From Citrus sinensis (Eukaryota > Streptophyta > Magnoliopsida > Sapindales > Rutaceae), in the NCBI RefSeq assembly GCF_022201045.2, contig NC_068556.1:1652001-1716000 (forward strand): DNA of 64,000 bases. Direction: 5' to 3'. Of the stretch, positions 1 to 12,092 are shown piece by piece. The notes under the pieces were generated by a model that did no database searches, was not told the DNA's origin, and saw only the letters and a program-made list of their open reading frames with translations. Position numbers and translations under genes: made by a program. The stretch's first letter is position 1. Each line of letters begins with the position of its first letter.

Positions 1-1239
1 GTATATATTCAATCCAATAGAAATCTATTGTATGAAAAGATTTATTTTATTTATAAGTCTACGCGACTCTCCTTTATTAGTTAATAAAAGATGCGAGTTA
101 AATAACTCAATGATCCTCTCTTTTAGACGAAATCACTCTGCCTAAAGAGTAACATTGAAGAACCCCACTCTTTTGTCCAATACACCAGAATTTTACTGTC
201 ATTATGTTTTTTAGTTACAAGGAATTTATTATGTACCATTATTGTTGAGTTTAAGAAATATTTAACTGAAAAACTAACCTGTTAGGTAAATAAACCTATC
301 CTACTAGCTTAAGAAATTTTCTGCCTTTCTTTCGTTTAAAGACACCCTTTTGAACAAAGATTTTGTGGAATATTTTATTGTGTTCGGATTTGGCCGTTTG
401 GCGATCCAACTTGGACTTTCCTGTGTGCTGTCGGATAAATTAGATGCCGAGTTTTTGGAAGAGCATGAGCTAAAAGCGCACGCCCATTGCACTTTAAAGA
501 AATAGCGTATACAATGTTTTTGTTTCCATTTTCAGTAGCTTTATTAGGCCATTTATATAAAGCTGGTAGCTAAGAGAAAGAGATAAGAGGTCATTTTCTT
601 TCTTTTTTTTTCAGGAGCTATGGTCTAATTATGTCATTGAGCAATAAAGTAAATAATGCTACACATTGATGGCTAATCAAAATGAGTCTTGATGGATTGA
701 TTGAACATTTTGATTTGGGATTTTGTAAAAGGAGAGGCTCCATTGTGATGGGCTTTCTTAATTTGTTTATTATAATAGACTGGGCCTCTATGATAGATCC
801 AAATCAACTTGCCTACTTGATTTTTTAATTTTTTCCCCCCATAATTAGGCTTGCCGCTAGCAAACTATGCATGTGAGTTGCGACTTCTTGTGAGACGGAG
901 AGAAGTTTGATAGTCACTTCACCATCCTAAAAAGTAAAAAGAGGAAAAAAAAAAAAGGTGAGTTACATTATTTTGCAGTTGTAGAAAGTCGCCTAATGAG
1001 GAAAAAAAAGTGATAAAATCATCATTCAAAAGATATGAATGGATGAGATATGCCATGCCCACAGTTCTTTTTCTTTATCAATCTTCATGCGGACGTAACT
1101 GTCAGTCTGTCACCCACTAGATAAGTCTAATCATATGTTGTTCTATTAATTCGCAATCAACTCTTTAAATTTTTCGAGGTTATAATGGGAATTTTATTTT
1201 ACGTTCTAATTTTTGTTTAATTATGTTCTAATTTTTATA

Positions 1240-1893
1240 AATATATATACGGGTTGACAGATTGGGTTGGGTTGGGTTGATAAAATAAACGGGTTGAGTT
1301 GGGTTAAAAATTTTTAACCCAACCCAACCTGTCAACCCGTATATATATTTATAAATTATTCTATAAATTTTGATATTTAATATAAAAAATAAAAAATATA
1401 AATATAAAAACTTTGAAATGTTGGATTTTTTCTAAGGATCTTAATATTTGTATTTTTTTAGTTTATTTATTTTTGTTCACTATTTAATTAGACTATAACA
1501 ATAGATTTTTTCAAAAGCTCAATTCAATCAACCCAACCCAACCGGTCAACCCGCATATATATATAAATTATTATATACATTTTGATATTTCATATAAAAA
1601 TTAAAAAATATAAATATAAAAACTGTGAAATGTTGGATTTGTTCTAAAGATTTTAACATTTGCATTTTTTAGTTTTTTAATTAATTTATTTATTTTTGTT
1701 TACTATTTAATTAAAATATAAAAATGAATTTTTTCAAAAGTCCAACCCAATCAACTCAATCAACCTAACCCAACCCGACCCAACTCGCAAACCTACAGAT
1801 TGGGTTGAGATATGCAATGGGTTGGGTCAGGTTGAAAATTTTCAACCCGGGTTGGGTCGGGTTGATATTCAACCCGACCCGTGCCCACCCCTA
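1240..1893. repeat. hAT-like non-autonomous element or remnant with internal tandem duplication
   Basis: The right end reads GACCCGTGCCCACCCCTA, the reverse complement of the TAGGGGTGGGCAC terminus common in plant non-autonomous hAT elements. The body is rich in GGGTTGGGTTG and its complement CAACCCAACCC, which gives a strong foldback at about 1248-1340. A unit of about 214 bp is tandemly duplicated: the GTCAACCCG landmark at 1331 recurs at 1545, followed by very similar AT-rich sequence. I do not find a matching left terminus, so the element is either truncated on the left or rearranged. Confidence 0.5.
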
Positions 1894-2518
1894 AGTCAAA
1901 GACAGTGAAACCTTACTTTGTGGAGTCGTGGTGTAAGTTATAGAGCATGATGTATGCACCGTGTTTAGTATTTGCTATTTTTTTTTATTTGTAATCCCAA
2001 GATTAGTTATATTTAAAATCTAATGTCATTCAATAAAAAAGGTCATGAGTATTATTAATTTGGCAACTTGTAAGTTGTATTATATTTTTGAGTAACTAAT
2101 ATTTATTTTGAAGGCCCGAGTGTCTTGAAATTAACCCCATTTATAATTTATTTTCATATTTTATTTGATTTCTTATTACAAATATTTATGTTTGATCACG
2201 CTTAGAATGACAACGGGTTAAAACATATCGAATTCTTAAAATTAAATTACAAAAGTGAATTTTTTTGAATATTATCTAATTGATCTTTTGAGTTATGTAA
2301 ATAATCTCGACCTCAACCTAAATGAAACCAGTCATGCGGAAAATTCTTCTATCTATACTTAGAAGAGCCTATCATGTCATCCTATATTCATTCCCATCTC
2401 ATTTGCTCAATTTAAGCATTTATACTTTTTTTTAATATTATTTTTCTTAAAACAAACAGTTAAAAAAATTAGATATATAAAGACCCGATCTAATGCGTCT
2501 TGCTGGCATAAGACGATA

Positions 2519-2524
2519 CACGTG
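2519..2524. promoter_or_regulatory. G-box core CACGTG (distal)
   Basis: ACACGTGG is an ABRE/G-box type core about 745 bp upstream of the ATG at 3270. bZIP and bHLH factors bind this sequence in plants. Its activity here is inferred only from the motif. Confidence 0.3.
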
Positions 2525-2744
2525 GTGAATTTTGATGGGCAGAACCATGCATGCCCGCAACATAATTCCACTAATAATGCCTCAACTCACCTATTATTAT
2601 TACACAACATAACATCCACGATGGGGCGCACTTGATTGAGATTTCAATTATACCCGTGTCTGAATTATCAACATTGGCATCGCCACGGACCCGCCAATTT
2701 GGGGGCATTTTCTTATCCAAACATTATCCGCGGCGCAACAACTA

Positions 2745-2750
2745 CACGTG
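2745..2750. promoter_or_regulatory. G-box core CACGTG (proximal)
   Basis: A second palindromic CACGTG lies about 520 bp upstream of the ATG at 3270. Two such cores within 230 bp fit a light- or ABA-responsive promoter for a plastid protein, but this is inference from the motif. Confidence 0.3.
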
Positions 2751-3269
2751 TCAGGCCACTAGTTACTAGTACTCATCGACGACGTTTCAATCAAAATAGC
2801 CTTTAAAACAAAACGATCGTATCACCGGGTCAGGCAATCTGTATCTACGGACTACATTCCCGTGTCCGTGACTCCACTGTATGAACGAACACCTAGCCAG
2901 TAAATCCTCAAATTCAGTTCTAGGACAGGCGGCGCAATCCCATTCGTCAGTAAATCTCCCTGCAGTGTTATCAAAAGTAGCAGATCATCTATAATCCTGA
3001 TACCCACTGCTTAGTCCTTGGAGATTTTAAGTCTATCCGTAGTGTAAACATCAAATCGCCAAAGAAATGACAGGTGCGAGGCGCACGTTAGCCTTCCTTT
3101 TCTCCCTCCATTACGATGATTCCCTTCTGGTTGCTCGTTCTCTGCGAAAGACACCAAAGCTGCCATCGTGGAATCAGAAGGATAGAAAGTTGAAACGTGA
3201 TTAGTAAGTTAACTAACAAGGGATTGATTAATGACTATTGAGAGCTGGAATGCGATCAAGGTATAAAGC

Positions 3270-5906
3270 ATGGCATTTTCGGCCCGTTTTTCCTCCAATC
3301 ATCTTCATCTCAACCCTAACCCTAAGGTTTGCAATTTCAATTATCTTCCTATTTAATTTTATTTATTTTCTGATAAAAAAATTTGGGGTTTGGTCTCAAT
3401 TGATGCAATTGATATAAAGAAATGATTTTTTTTGGAATTGGGAACCTTTTTTTTTTGGTTTTATTTTGGTACTCAAATTAATTTACATGTGTATTACAGT
3501 TTACGAGCATGATGTTGGTTCTTGAAATATTTGATGAATGATTGATGATTGGATTTGGTGGCATAAAATTAGTTTTTTTTTTTTTTAAAAAAAAAAAAAT
3601 CAGTCTTGTTATTGAGATAACGTTTGGAGCAATTGTGCTTGGTGAAGGTCCATTGGAAGCACAAACTACCGGGGCGTTACGTGACAAGTGGAAAAAGACG
3701 AGTACGGTCTTTGGGGCTTGTTAGAGCAGTGTTGCCCGATGGGAAGAAATCGAGTGTTAATGGCTATGGGTTGGGAGAACCTGCGAGGATTCTTCTTGAG
3801 AGATTGTTTGCACAGACGCAGAAATTGGAAGAACGAATGAGCAGAGATTCTGGCGTGGGTAAAGATGTTCAGTTTGGGTTAAATCTCGAGATTTTGGAAT
3901 CTGATCTTCAGGCTGTGCTGGCTGCCTTGAAGAAGAAGGAAGAGGATTTAGAAGATGCGGAAAGGAGGGTTTGTTTGGAGCATAGTGAATTGAACCGTGC
4001 GAAGGAGGAGTTGCTGCGGCGAGAGAGAGAAATTGATGTTGCTTGTTCTAGGCATGAAAAGCTAGAGGAGGAGCTAGGTCAGTCTAATCTCAAGTTAGTT
4101 TCTCAAGCCAGGCACATAGAAGATTTGAAACTTCGGCTCAAGGAGAGAGATCAGGAGATTGCTGCTATGCAGTCTGCACTGTCTTTGAAAGAACTAGAAC
4201 TTGAGAAAATGAGAAGTGAATTGTTGAAGAAGAGTGAGGAAGCTGCCAAAATTGATTCTGAACTCAAATCTAAAGCTCAGATGCTCAATGAAGCTAATGA
4301 AGTTGTTAAGAAACAGGAAACTGAGATTCAAAGTCTCCGGAAAGTCATTCAAGAGAAAGAAGAAGAGCTAGAAGCTTCTGTGGCTTTGAGGAAAGTTGAA
4401 GAAGAGAAGCTTAAGGTTGTAGAGGCCAATTTGGAAAAGAGGACTATGGAGTGGTTATTGTCTCAGGATGCACTGAAGAAATTGGCAGAGGAAGCGTCTA
4501 GACGCATGGAGGAAACTAATGATACTTTGGAAGATTTTAGAAGAGTGAAGAAGCTTCTTTCTGATGTAAGGTCCGAGCTGGTTTCTTCTCAGAAGTCTCT
4601 GGCTTCGTCCAGAAAGCAAATGGAAGAACAAGAGCACTTGTTAGGGAAGCAACTTGTGGAACTAGAAGAGCAGAAGAAAAGTCTGACATCTTACATGACT
4701 AGTCTGAAAGATGCTCAAGTGGAAGTTGAGAGTGAGAGAGTGAAGCTAAGAGTTACAGAAGCTCGAAACAAGGAGCTTGAACGGGACTTGTCCATGGAGA
4801 AGGAGCTGGTGGAAGAGTTACAGAATGAGCTGAACAAAGAAAAATATTCTCTGCAGCAAGCAATCGATGAAGTGTCTTCACTCCAAGAGGAGCTGGGGAG
4901 GAAGAATACCGAATTTGGAGAAACAGAGAATCTTCTTAGGGTCAAAGAGTCTGATTTGGTGGAGGCTAAGCTAGAAATCCAAAATTTGAAATCCAAGCAA
5001 GCTTCTCTTCAGCTTATCTTGGAAGAAAAAGATTTTGAACTTTCAAATGCAAGGCAGATGTTAGAGGAACTAAACAACGAGGTTAGAGAGTTAAAGATGA
5101 TCATGAGCAGCAGAGAAGAACAGCTTGTTCAAGCTATGGATACGCTGCAGGAGAAAGATGAACATGTCTTAATATTACAAAACGAGTTGGATGGCACAAA
5201 ACTAAAAGTCTCTGAAGCTGAAACTGTAGTTGAACAAATTGTTGATCTCACGCACAAACTGGTTATCTCCAATAAGAATGATGAGTCTAGTACATCAATG
5301 CCAACTGATGACATGGGCCTTGAATTAATGCAGCAGGGATTGGATAAAGGAAATGATAATTTTAGGTTGCAAACAAAACAGCTTGAAATAGAGCTCAAGT
5401 TTGCCAGGGAAAATTTAAGAATGAAAGAAATGGAGGTTCTAGCTGCGAAGAGAGCCCTCACAGTCAAAGATGAGGAGCTCAAAACTGTTCTTGGTAGATT
5501 AGATGCCAAGGAGAAAGAACTAAAAAAATTGGAGGAAACGGTTGAAGATGCTAATGATTTGAGGAAGCTCTATGCTTTAGCACAAGAGAGATTTGGGGAG
5601 AAAAGTGTTGGAGACTTGGCCATTGAACGGCTACAACTTGAGGCTGCTCAACTAGAAGTTGAAGCTGCTACTAGTGCTCTCCAGAAACTCACTGAAATGA
5701 GTGGAGAACTTCTGAATAAAGCTAGCCTGAGTATTGAGACTGATACCGATAACACTATCTTCCCAGAAAGCAGATTTGATCCTAGGATAAGCGTGATTGA
5801 AAACAATGAATGCTTGACAGAAGTGGGATCGGAAGTTGCACGGCTTTCAGTTCTGACGGAACAACTGGTTAAAGAGGCTGGGATTGTTGATGGTCAGATT
5901 AGTTAG
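3270..5906 (+). CDS. MRC: Plastid long coiled-coil protein, MRC/PII1-like (starch granule initiation)
   Basis: I model two exons. Exon 1 is 3270-3326 and encodes MAFSARFSSNHLHLNPNPK. The intron starts GTTTGC and exon 2 runs from about 3630 to the TAG at 5904-5906, giving about 777 residues. The acceptor is uncertain, because an AG ending at 3647 is also in frame. The first 50-60 residues are rich in Ser, Lys and Arg, as in a chloroplast transit peptide. Next comes a short conserved-looking stretch (GLGEPARILLERLFAQTQKL), then almost continuous heptad-type coiled coil rich in Glu, Lys and Leu to about residue 640, then a less regular tail. The length and layout match Arabidopsis At4g32190 (MRC/PII1), a stromal protein that works with SS4 and PTST2 in starch granule initiation. 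Coiled coils resemble one another by chance, so the neighbours supply much of the support for the name. MFP1-type coiled-coil proteins are the main alternative. Confidence 0.65.
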
Positions 5907-8900
5907 TCAATAGATTTTGTATATACTTATATCTGACTGAGTTGTTTACTAAATCAGCCGATTGTTGTAGTTCAAACTATATTGGCATACGATACCAAAT
6001 GTTCTTTGTTGCATGTGTTTTACTATAGGGAAATTAACACTATAATGCCTTTGTTTTGGCACATGATCATGCAACCACCGCAAAATTTTAATATATTCTC
6101 TGCATCGTCTTTTTTTTTTTTTGTTATAATTTGTATCAATCAATTATTTGGCACTAATGTCGTTAAAGAATTTAAACAAAATGATAATTTTATCTTTAAA
6201 TGTATTAAAAAATAAAAAATTTATAATTACAAAAATATACTTAAATATAATAAAACGAATAAAATTATTCCAACATATTTCATATTCTAATAAAGCAAAC
6301 AAAGCATTCTATAACATAGATCAAATAAACAGCATTTGTAATGCAAAAAATCATTCAAAAGTAATAACTTTTTTATGCATTTTACCTGGAACCGAATAAC
6401 CCCAAAATATTCCACGACTTCCTCACATCAAACTAATACTCCATTAGTACTTCATTTCGAATTGTTTGCATAAAATGCTTCTTGACAATAGGAAAAATGA
6501 TAGATTATTCGGTACAAAACAGTAGGTTGAAGGTGCGTTAGGGAGAACTGCAAAGGCGGGTGCATGAAGGATTTGTTTAGTGGCTACTGTTGATACGGAA
6601 TTTAATGACTAGTACCACCTCGATGGGGCTTAGAGTCTCCAAATGGGAAAAGTTGGATCCCTCGAAGACAAGGATGAAGGTTGTCAGGTGAGAAGTCAGG
6701 AACACTTAAAGATGGGAAATAAGGGGATCTCGATCTAAGTCTTGAACAAGTCAATAAATGCTAAGCCAAGAAAGCTGAAATATCGGGACAATGCTTATCA
6801 CCAAAAAAGAATCACCGGAGCACCATGAAAATGGGTAAGAAAGTTAGCAACCAGGCCACTATATGACCCAAGAATAGGGAAATGACACCCACTCCATGGA
6901 TCATGCCCCATTTTATTTCTATGAAAGTATTTTTCAAGAAGAAAGGAAAAAAAAAAACAAGATATGGACACTTGAGTGAATTAAAAACTCTTTGAATTCA
7001 ACTCCAAAAAGCATTCTACTGACTTAATGACACGACTGTCTCAACCTATATGGCTATATGTTGGTCTGAGACGAATCACGTAATCATTCTAATATCTAGA
7101 AACTCATGACATAAACTGAAATTCATGAATAATAGAACTGCCCTTAGTCCTCTAACATAATCATGTAATAACATATATGCCTCGTTCGAAAATATATTCA
7201 AAAGTTTCACAGTTCATGTCTCATTATACATACTTATACTACAAATATATACATAAAAACATAAGGAACATAAACGAGCTCGAACTGTAAGTCATTTAGC
7301 AATGCATCTTGTGGCCCAACCTCAATTGATTAGAAACTGATCTGCATGAAATCTTGCGTAAACCTAAGAGAAATGAGATAAATAGAAAAATTGTGAGCTT
7401 GCAGCTCAGTGAATAAATATAAGTATACATATAAAAATATAATAAAGTAATGCACTAGTGCTTATAAATAATCATGCAACATAACTCCGCACTAAATATA
7501 ATATATCAGCAAACATGGAAAATCATACATACATACGTGATAAAATTGCACCAAATAGTACTTAGGAGAAATAACTCTCAATATTCACTGAGATCATAAT
7601 CGCATGAGCAAAGTGGAGGAAAACCTCTTAATACCCAGCAGAATTTAACTACATCACGCGGGTAGAGTAACTAACTCTCAAATACGCATGCGCAAAGCTT
7701 AGAGAGAAGGGTACACATATGATAACTAGCAATCACAACTCATGACTCAATCAAACATATAATTATAACATGATATTAAATCACACTATTAAACATAACT
7801 GCTTCACATAATACATAATAGTAATAATAATATTCATTCATGGATCCTATTTTACTTGGATTTGTTTGGGCTCTTGCGGATTTTTGAATTCTCAAATTTC
7901 TCATAAAATACATGGTTCAAAATTTAATTATTAGAACTGATAAAAAAAACTTATACATGCAATAGAAATTAAATAATAACTGCTTAAATTTCATAAATCT
8001 ATTAGCTAATAACTAACTTAATATAGATATAACTTCCCAAATTTATTTTCTGTAATATTTCCCTGAATTAAACTTCTTTTTCACTCTCAGCTTTTTTATT
8101 TTCTTTTTCTCTTTTTCCTCACTCTCGGCTTCCCTCTTTTCTTTTATTTTATTTTCTTCTTTTATTTCTCTTCTCTTTTCTCCTCCACTTTCCTACTTCT
8201 CTTCCATTTTCCTTTGTTTGCTCTTAGTCCTCCTATTGATCAATGAAGCAGCTATCAAAATTTTGCATTTTATATAGCCATCGAATAATCACTGAATCCA
8301 AGCAAGCAGCCCTCAATTTTTAAATATATATATACACCGCTTGAAGGAAGAAAGTGAAGCATGCAGCTGGCTGCTTCCAATTACATGGCAGGTGTGCTAC
8401 ACTTAAGCATCAGAGTGGGAAGGCCGGAAATGGTGATTTCCGACCCCATTTAACCTTTTTCTTTACTTGTTGCACTTGATTTGACCCCAGACAGGTAAAA
8501 ATCAGGCATTAACAGCTACTGTGATATGTAGACCACTTCAATGATACATGCTTACTTTATTCTCCATTAAAATCACTGTTTTAATTTGTCAAACCTTTTT
8601 GGTCAATAGACTATGCCTTCTAAAATGACAAACTTACCCTTTGATGTTCGTAAATTTTTAACGATATTAGTGTGAAATTGGTTAACTAATATAAATAAAT
8701 TAATAAAAAATCACGAGAAATAACATGTTAAAATTTTATGATAATTAGATGAATTTATGAGAAAACAGAGGTGATATAGAGATAATTTTTCTTTACTACA
8801 CGTTTGCTTTAACTTGATGAGGAAATTTATTATTAAGAAATTCATTACTTAATAATGGATATTGCTGTTTGCAGTAAGCTAAAGATCATTTTTGTTTTGA

Positions 8901-9440
8901 AATCAATCATCATGGTGCAATGGTGCTATCTCTTGAAATTACGGTAACGCTCTCTGCTGTTCTGTCTCTGTGCTTTAGTATAAATGCAGGCAGATTCATT
9001 TTGATAAATTTCTGCAACGATGGCACAAAAGGAACAAAGAGACTTGGCCGTTGGTCAATTCTTCCATAATTTGAATCTGCACTGACTCAACGTTTCCGCA
9101 TCAAGCACTGCTCAAATGCAGCGACATGCTACCAAGGTTGTTTTGTCTTCATAATGACCTCATCTGTCCATATAACATATTCATGAGCTAAGATCCAAAC
9201 TTCGCCTTGGAAATTCATTGCAGAGAGCATATATGTACAGCTTTAAGAGATTCCTCAACACACCCCCATCTGTTTGTTTGAAATGTGTAAACAAACCATT
9301 TTGCAGTAGTACCAATTCGTACTGCAACTTTAACAGATACAATTACTAAAGCCCTATGCAAGCACAAATTTGCCAAGAGTTAATATGTACATATTTCAGC
9401 AAACTTGATCTAGCTTTGTGCAGATGAACATAGTCTAAAT
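5907..9440. other. Non-coding interval between the coiled-coil and KOC1-like genes
   Basis: No gene is supported. The start should contain the 3' UTR of the coiled-coil gene. From about 6500 to 8450 the sequence has the look of old interspersed repeat (a moderately GC-balanced block at 6530-6900, then AT-rich sequence with a pyrimidine-rich run at 8080-8230), but I cannot assign a family. About 8950-9440 is probably the 3' flank of the minus-strand kinase gene. Confidence 0.5.
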
Positions 9441-11669
9441 CTACCGACCAGCAGCGGCACTAGTGCCTTTGGAAAGCATATTTGCCATAGATGGAGGAAG
9501 CCATGCAGGGTTGCCAGCAACCTGGCCATCAACATGTTGACCATCCTTTTGAATTACACTGCTCTGTAGCTTCTTCGCCTTTGCTCCCCTCAATTTCCTT
9601 CCGACAGAAAAACCCATTTGCATGGCCGTGAAAAGACCCAATGCAATGAAAAGTGGTCTGACAGCCCAATGAAGATCCTCAAGATGTTGATATTTTTTCA
9701 CCATGCCTGGACAAGTATTAAAAGTAACCACTTCCACTTCAGCTGGGTCAGCCAAGAAACTGCTGCATTGCTCTCCAAAAGTCAGTCTTCCTGGAAACCT
9801 GACAATGAGGCATCCATTTGGCACGACCATGCAAATCCTCCCAGTAGCCCAAACCCCTTCCCTTTTACGAGGCCATTCAAATTGAGGGCTAACAACATTA
9901 GCTTTCAGCCTCACGAACTGGCCAACACAGTAAGATTCAGCCATCTGTAGCTCTGAAAAATGTCCCTTCCAGAGGGTCTCCAAACCTAAGAATCCAACAG
10001 CCACACTTCCATCACGCTGAATGGAATGAAGAATACCCACAGGTGAATGCCTTCTGTCTTCCTCCTTTAAGCGTACCCAATCCCCAGCTGCTAAGCCAAA
10101 TGTGACACGCTCCAGTGCTGAAACATGTACTCTCAAGGGGTCATGGATACCATGAACCCTCACCAAAACAAAACTTTCTCCTTCTGTATTGTGTTCTACA
10201 CCCACCACCCTTCCTTCTGGGACATCCATATTTTCAGGTTTGAAAGAGTTAGGTGGCTTTCTGGAACGTACCACGTCATCAACTTTCAAGTCCTCCTTTG
10301 AAAGGAACCATTCCGTATAACCACTGCTAGATTTGTCAGGCAGGATTCTGCTCCCATGACCTGTCCAGCCTCCATCACTGTGAACAGAATTCTGTGAGCT
10401 GCAAGAGTGTTTTGGAATAAATGACAAAAGAAAGATGAGTAAAGAACATAAAACCTTCTAGTCCACAAACTGAAATAAATAACAAGCAGTTAAAGGTATA
10501 ACTATTTTAAGAATAAATATGTTGTGTTATCTATGAAAAAATGTTCTTATCATCTACCTCTTAAAGACACGAAGTATGTCAGTCATTAAAGGGCGACTCC
10601 TTAAGTCATATTCAAAGCAACCAAGAAGAACGTTCTCAACCGCAGGAGGAAGGCCACTTGGAATAGGTGGTATTTCTTGTCTTCTAACAACTGCATCATA
10701 AATTTCATCAACCGACCTACCACACCGAGGCTGAACACCAGTCAACATCTCAATAATGCTGCATGCAAATCCCCACGAATCAGTTTCAAAAGAAATTGGA
10801 CCTCTGACTTCTGGTTGCCACTGTTCTGGGGCCATGTAATTAGGTGTTCCAAGCCTACGAGGCAAATCTGAGCTTGGCAATGGAATTCCAAGCAATAAAT
10901 GAGGAATGCCAACATCTCCCAGAACTGCTCGGTCTGCTTCATTGAGAATAAAGTTAAAAGGCTTAAGGTTTAGAACTAGAATTCCTTTTGAGTGCAGCTG
11001 CAAAATTCCCTGAGCCAAATCGATTGCATACCTGTAAACATTAAAACACACTCAAAACCAAATTCTATTTGCTGTGTTATATACTTAGAAACAAAAGAAC
11101 ATCTCGTCCAAATTCAGAATCAGAGAACCTGAAAACGTTTGACAGAGAGAGCTTCCCTCCTTTAAGTTGGGCCATTCTATCACCAACTGATCCCTCATAG
11201 AATTTCATAATGATGGATATCTGCAAGACAGAACAAAAAGTGTACCTCAGCAATGTAAAGGTCAGATGAGCAAACCTTGTACTAAATCAAATAAATAAAA
11301 ATCACTAACTTTTCCATTGATAACTGAAATCCCCTGCAGCCAGCAAATACCTTCTACTCCTTGACACTTCAAAAATAAATCATTCAACCTTTCCAACAGA
11401 ACCCTCATGCGATCCTCTTTAACGGGATGCAATATCTTGACAGCCACTTCATGATACTCATCACAATCCTCAGTTGACAGATAATGGGTAGCTAACCAAA
11501 CTTCACCAAAGGGGCCCCTCCCTATTCTGTGTCTGAGTTTCAGTGCTGACGGTTTAATCCATGCATTAGTATCATTTGATGTGGCAACAGCAGTCCTAAG
11601 GTGATCCGAATCATCAAAAACCTCATACTCAAAATCAGCAGGTTGCCCAGCAGCAACTTTTCCAGCCAT
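9441..11669 (-). CDS. KOC1: KOC1-like kinase of the chloroplast outer envelope
   Basis: Four coding exons read on the minus strand: 11669-11310, 11220-11129, 11031-10558 and 10398-9441. They give 627 residues with consistent phases. Residues about 50-310 form a kinase-like domain with a glycine loop (GRGPFGEV), a VAVK lysine and an intact MAPEQW motif. The HRD and DFG positions are atypical: the catalytic loop reads LVLNLKPFNF and the metal-binding motif reads GDVG. The C-terminal half has beta-rich repeats (VRSRKPPN, GLAAGDWVRLKEED, VGILHSIQRDGSVAVGF) like those that follow the kinase in KEG, then one hydrophobic segment near the C-terminus (VRPLFIALGLFTAMQMGF) and a basic tail, suiting a C-terminal membrane anchor. 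This layout matches At4g32250/KOC1, a TOC-associated outer-envelope kinase needed for preprotein import. The start ATG at 11669 was chosen because the family begins MAGK; an in-frame ATG further upstream lies in probable leader intron. Confidence 0.88.
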
Positions 11670-11795
11670 TCCTTCCAGAGAAAAGTGAAAAAAAAAAAAA
11701 CCAATAACAAAATAGATAAGTCTAGCAGTAGAGGTCATTTCTAACAAACCCAACATCATAAATTACTAAAAGCAAACAAACACCATTGAGCGGCA

Positions 11796-11959
11796 AAGAC
11801 CATAGCTCTTCTTGATTAAAAAACTGTAATACTAATCTTAGACAAAGCTTGTAAACTATACCATCAAAGAATCCAAAAAGACCATAGCTCTTCTTGATTA
11901 AAAAACTGTAATACTAACCTTAGACAAAGCTTGTAAACTATACCATCAAAGAATCCAAA
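11796..11959. repeat. Perfectly phased 82-bp tandem duplication (two copies)
   Basis: The string ACCATAGCTCTTCTTGATTA occurs at 11799 and again at 11881. The following sequence, through AAACTATACCATCAAAGAAT, is repeated with a single T/C difference. The period is 82 bp. Such near identity implies a recent duplication within the leader intron of the KOC1-like gene. Confidence 0.9.
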
Positions 11960-12006
11960 AAGAGAATAGTGTTTTGACACAGAGCTCTTGCCATGTACTG
12001 TTCTTT

Positions 12007-12092
12007 TAATTATGAGTGATGATACAACCACAAACTCTTGTATAAACTTATCTTGTACAAGAGTTTGTGGCTATATCATTACTCTTTAATTA
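12007..12092. repeat. Foldback (inverted repeat) of about 37-bp arms
   Basis: The left arm ends CCACAAACTCTTGTA and the right arm begins TACAAGAGTTTGTGG, a perfect 15-bp stem. The outer parts (TAATTATGAGTGATGATA against TATCATTACTCTTTAATTA) pair with a few mismatches. The loop is about 13 nt. It may be a small MITE or a transcribed hairpin in the leader of the KOC1-like gene. Confidence 0.75.

Larger units (their letters stand above)
1..3269. other. Upstream non-coding region of the coiled-coil gene
   Basis: I see no convincing gene here; the one short open frame near 304-492 has no recognisable content. The stretch holds a repeat block at about 1240-1893 (listed separately), AT-rich filler, and the presumed promoter and 5' leader of the plus-strand gene that starts at 3270. 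Two G-box cores lie in that promoter side. Confidence 0.6.

Noticed and set aside
1250-1330. GGGTTGGGTTGGG taken as telomeric repeat
   Set aside because: The unit is not TTTAGGG, it occurs in both orientations, and it belongs to a hAT-like foldback.
3314-3326. AACCCTAACCCTAA-like telomere words near the coiled-coil gene start
   Set aside because: Only two units, and they encode NPNPK in exon 1. Not an interstitial telomere array.
6530-6900. Possible degraded gene or retroelement
   Set aside because: GC content is higher than its surroundings, but no frame gives a recognisable protein on either strand.
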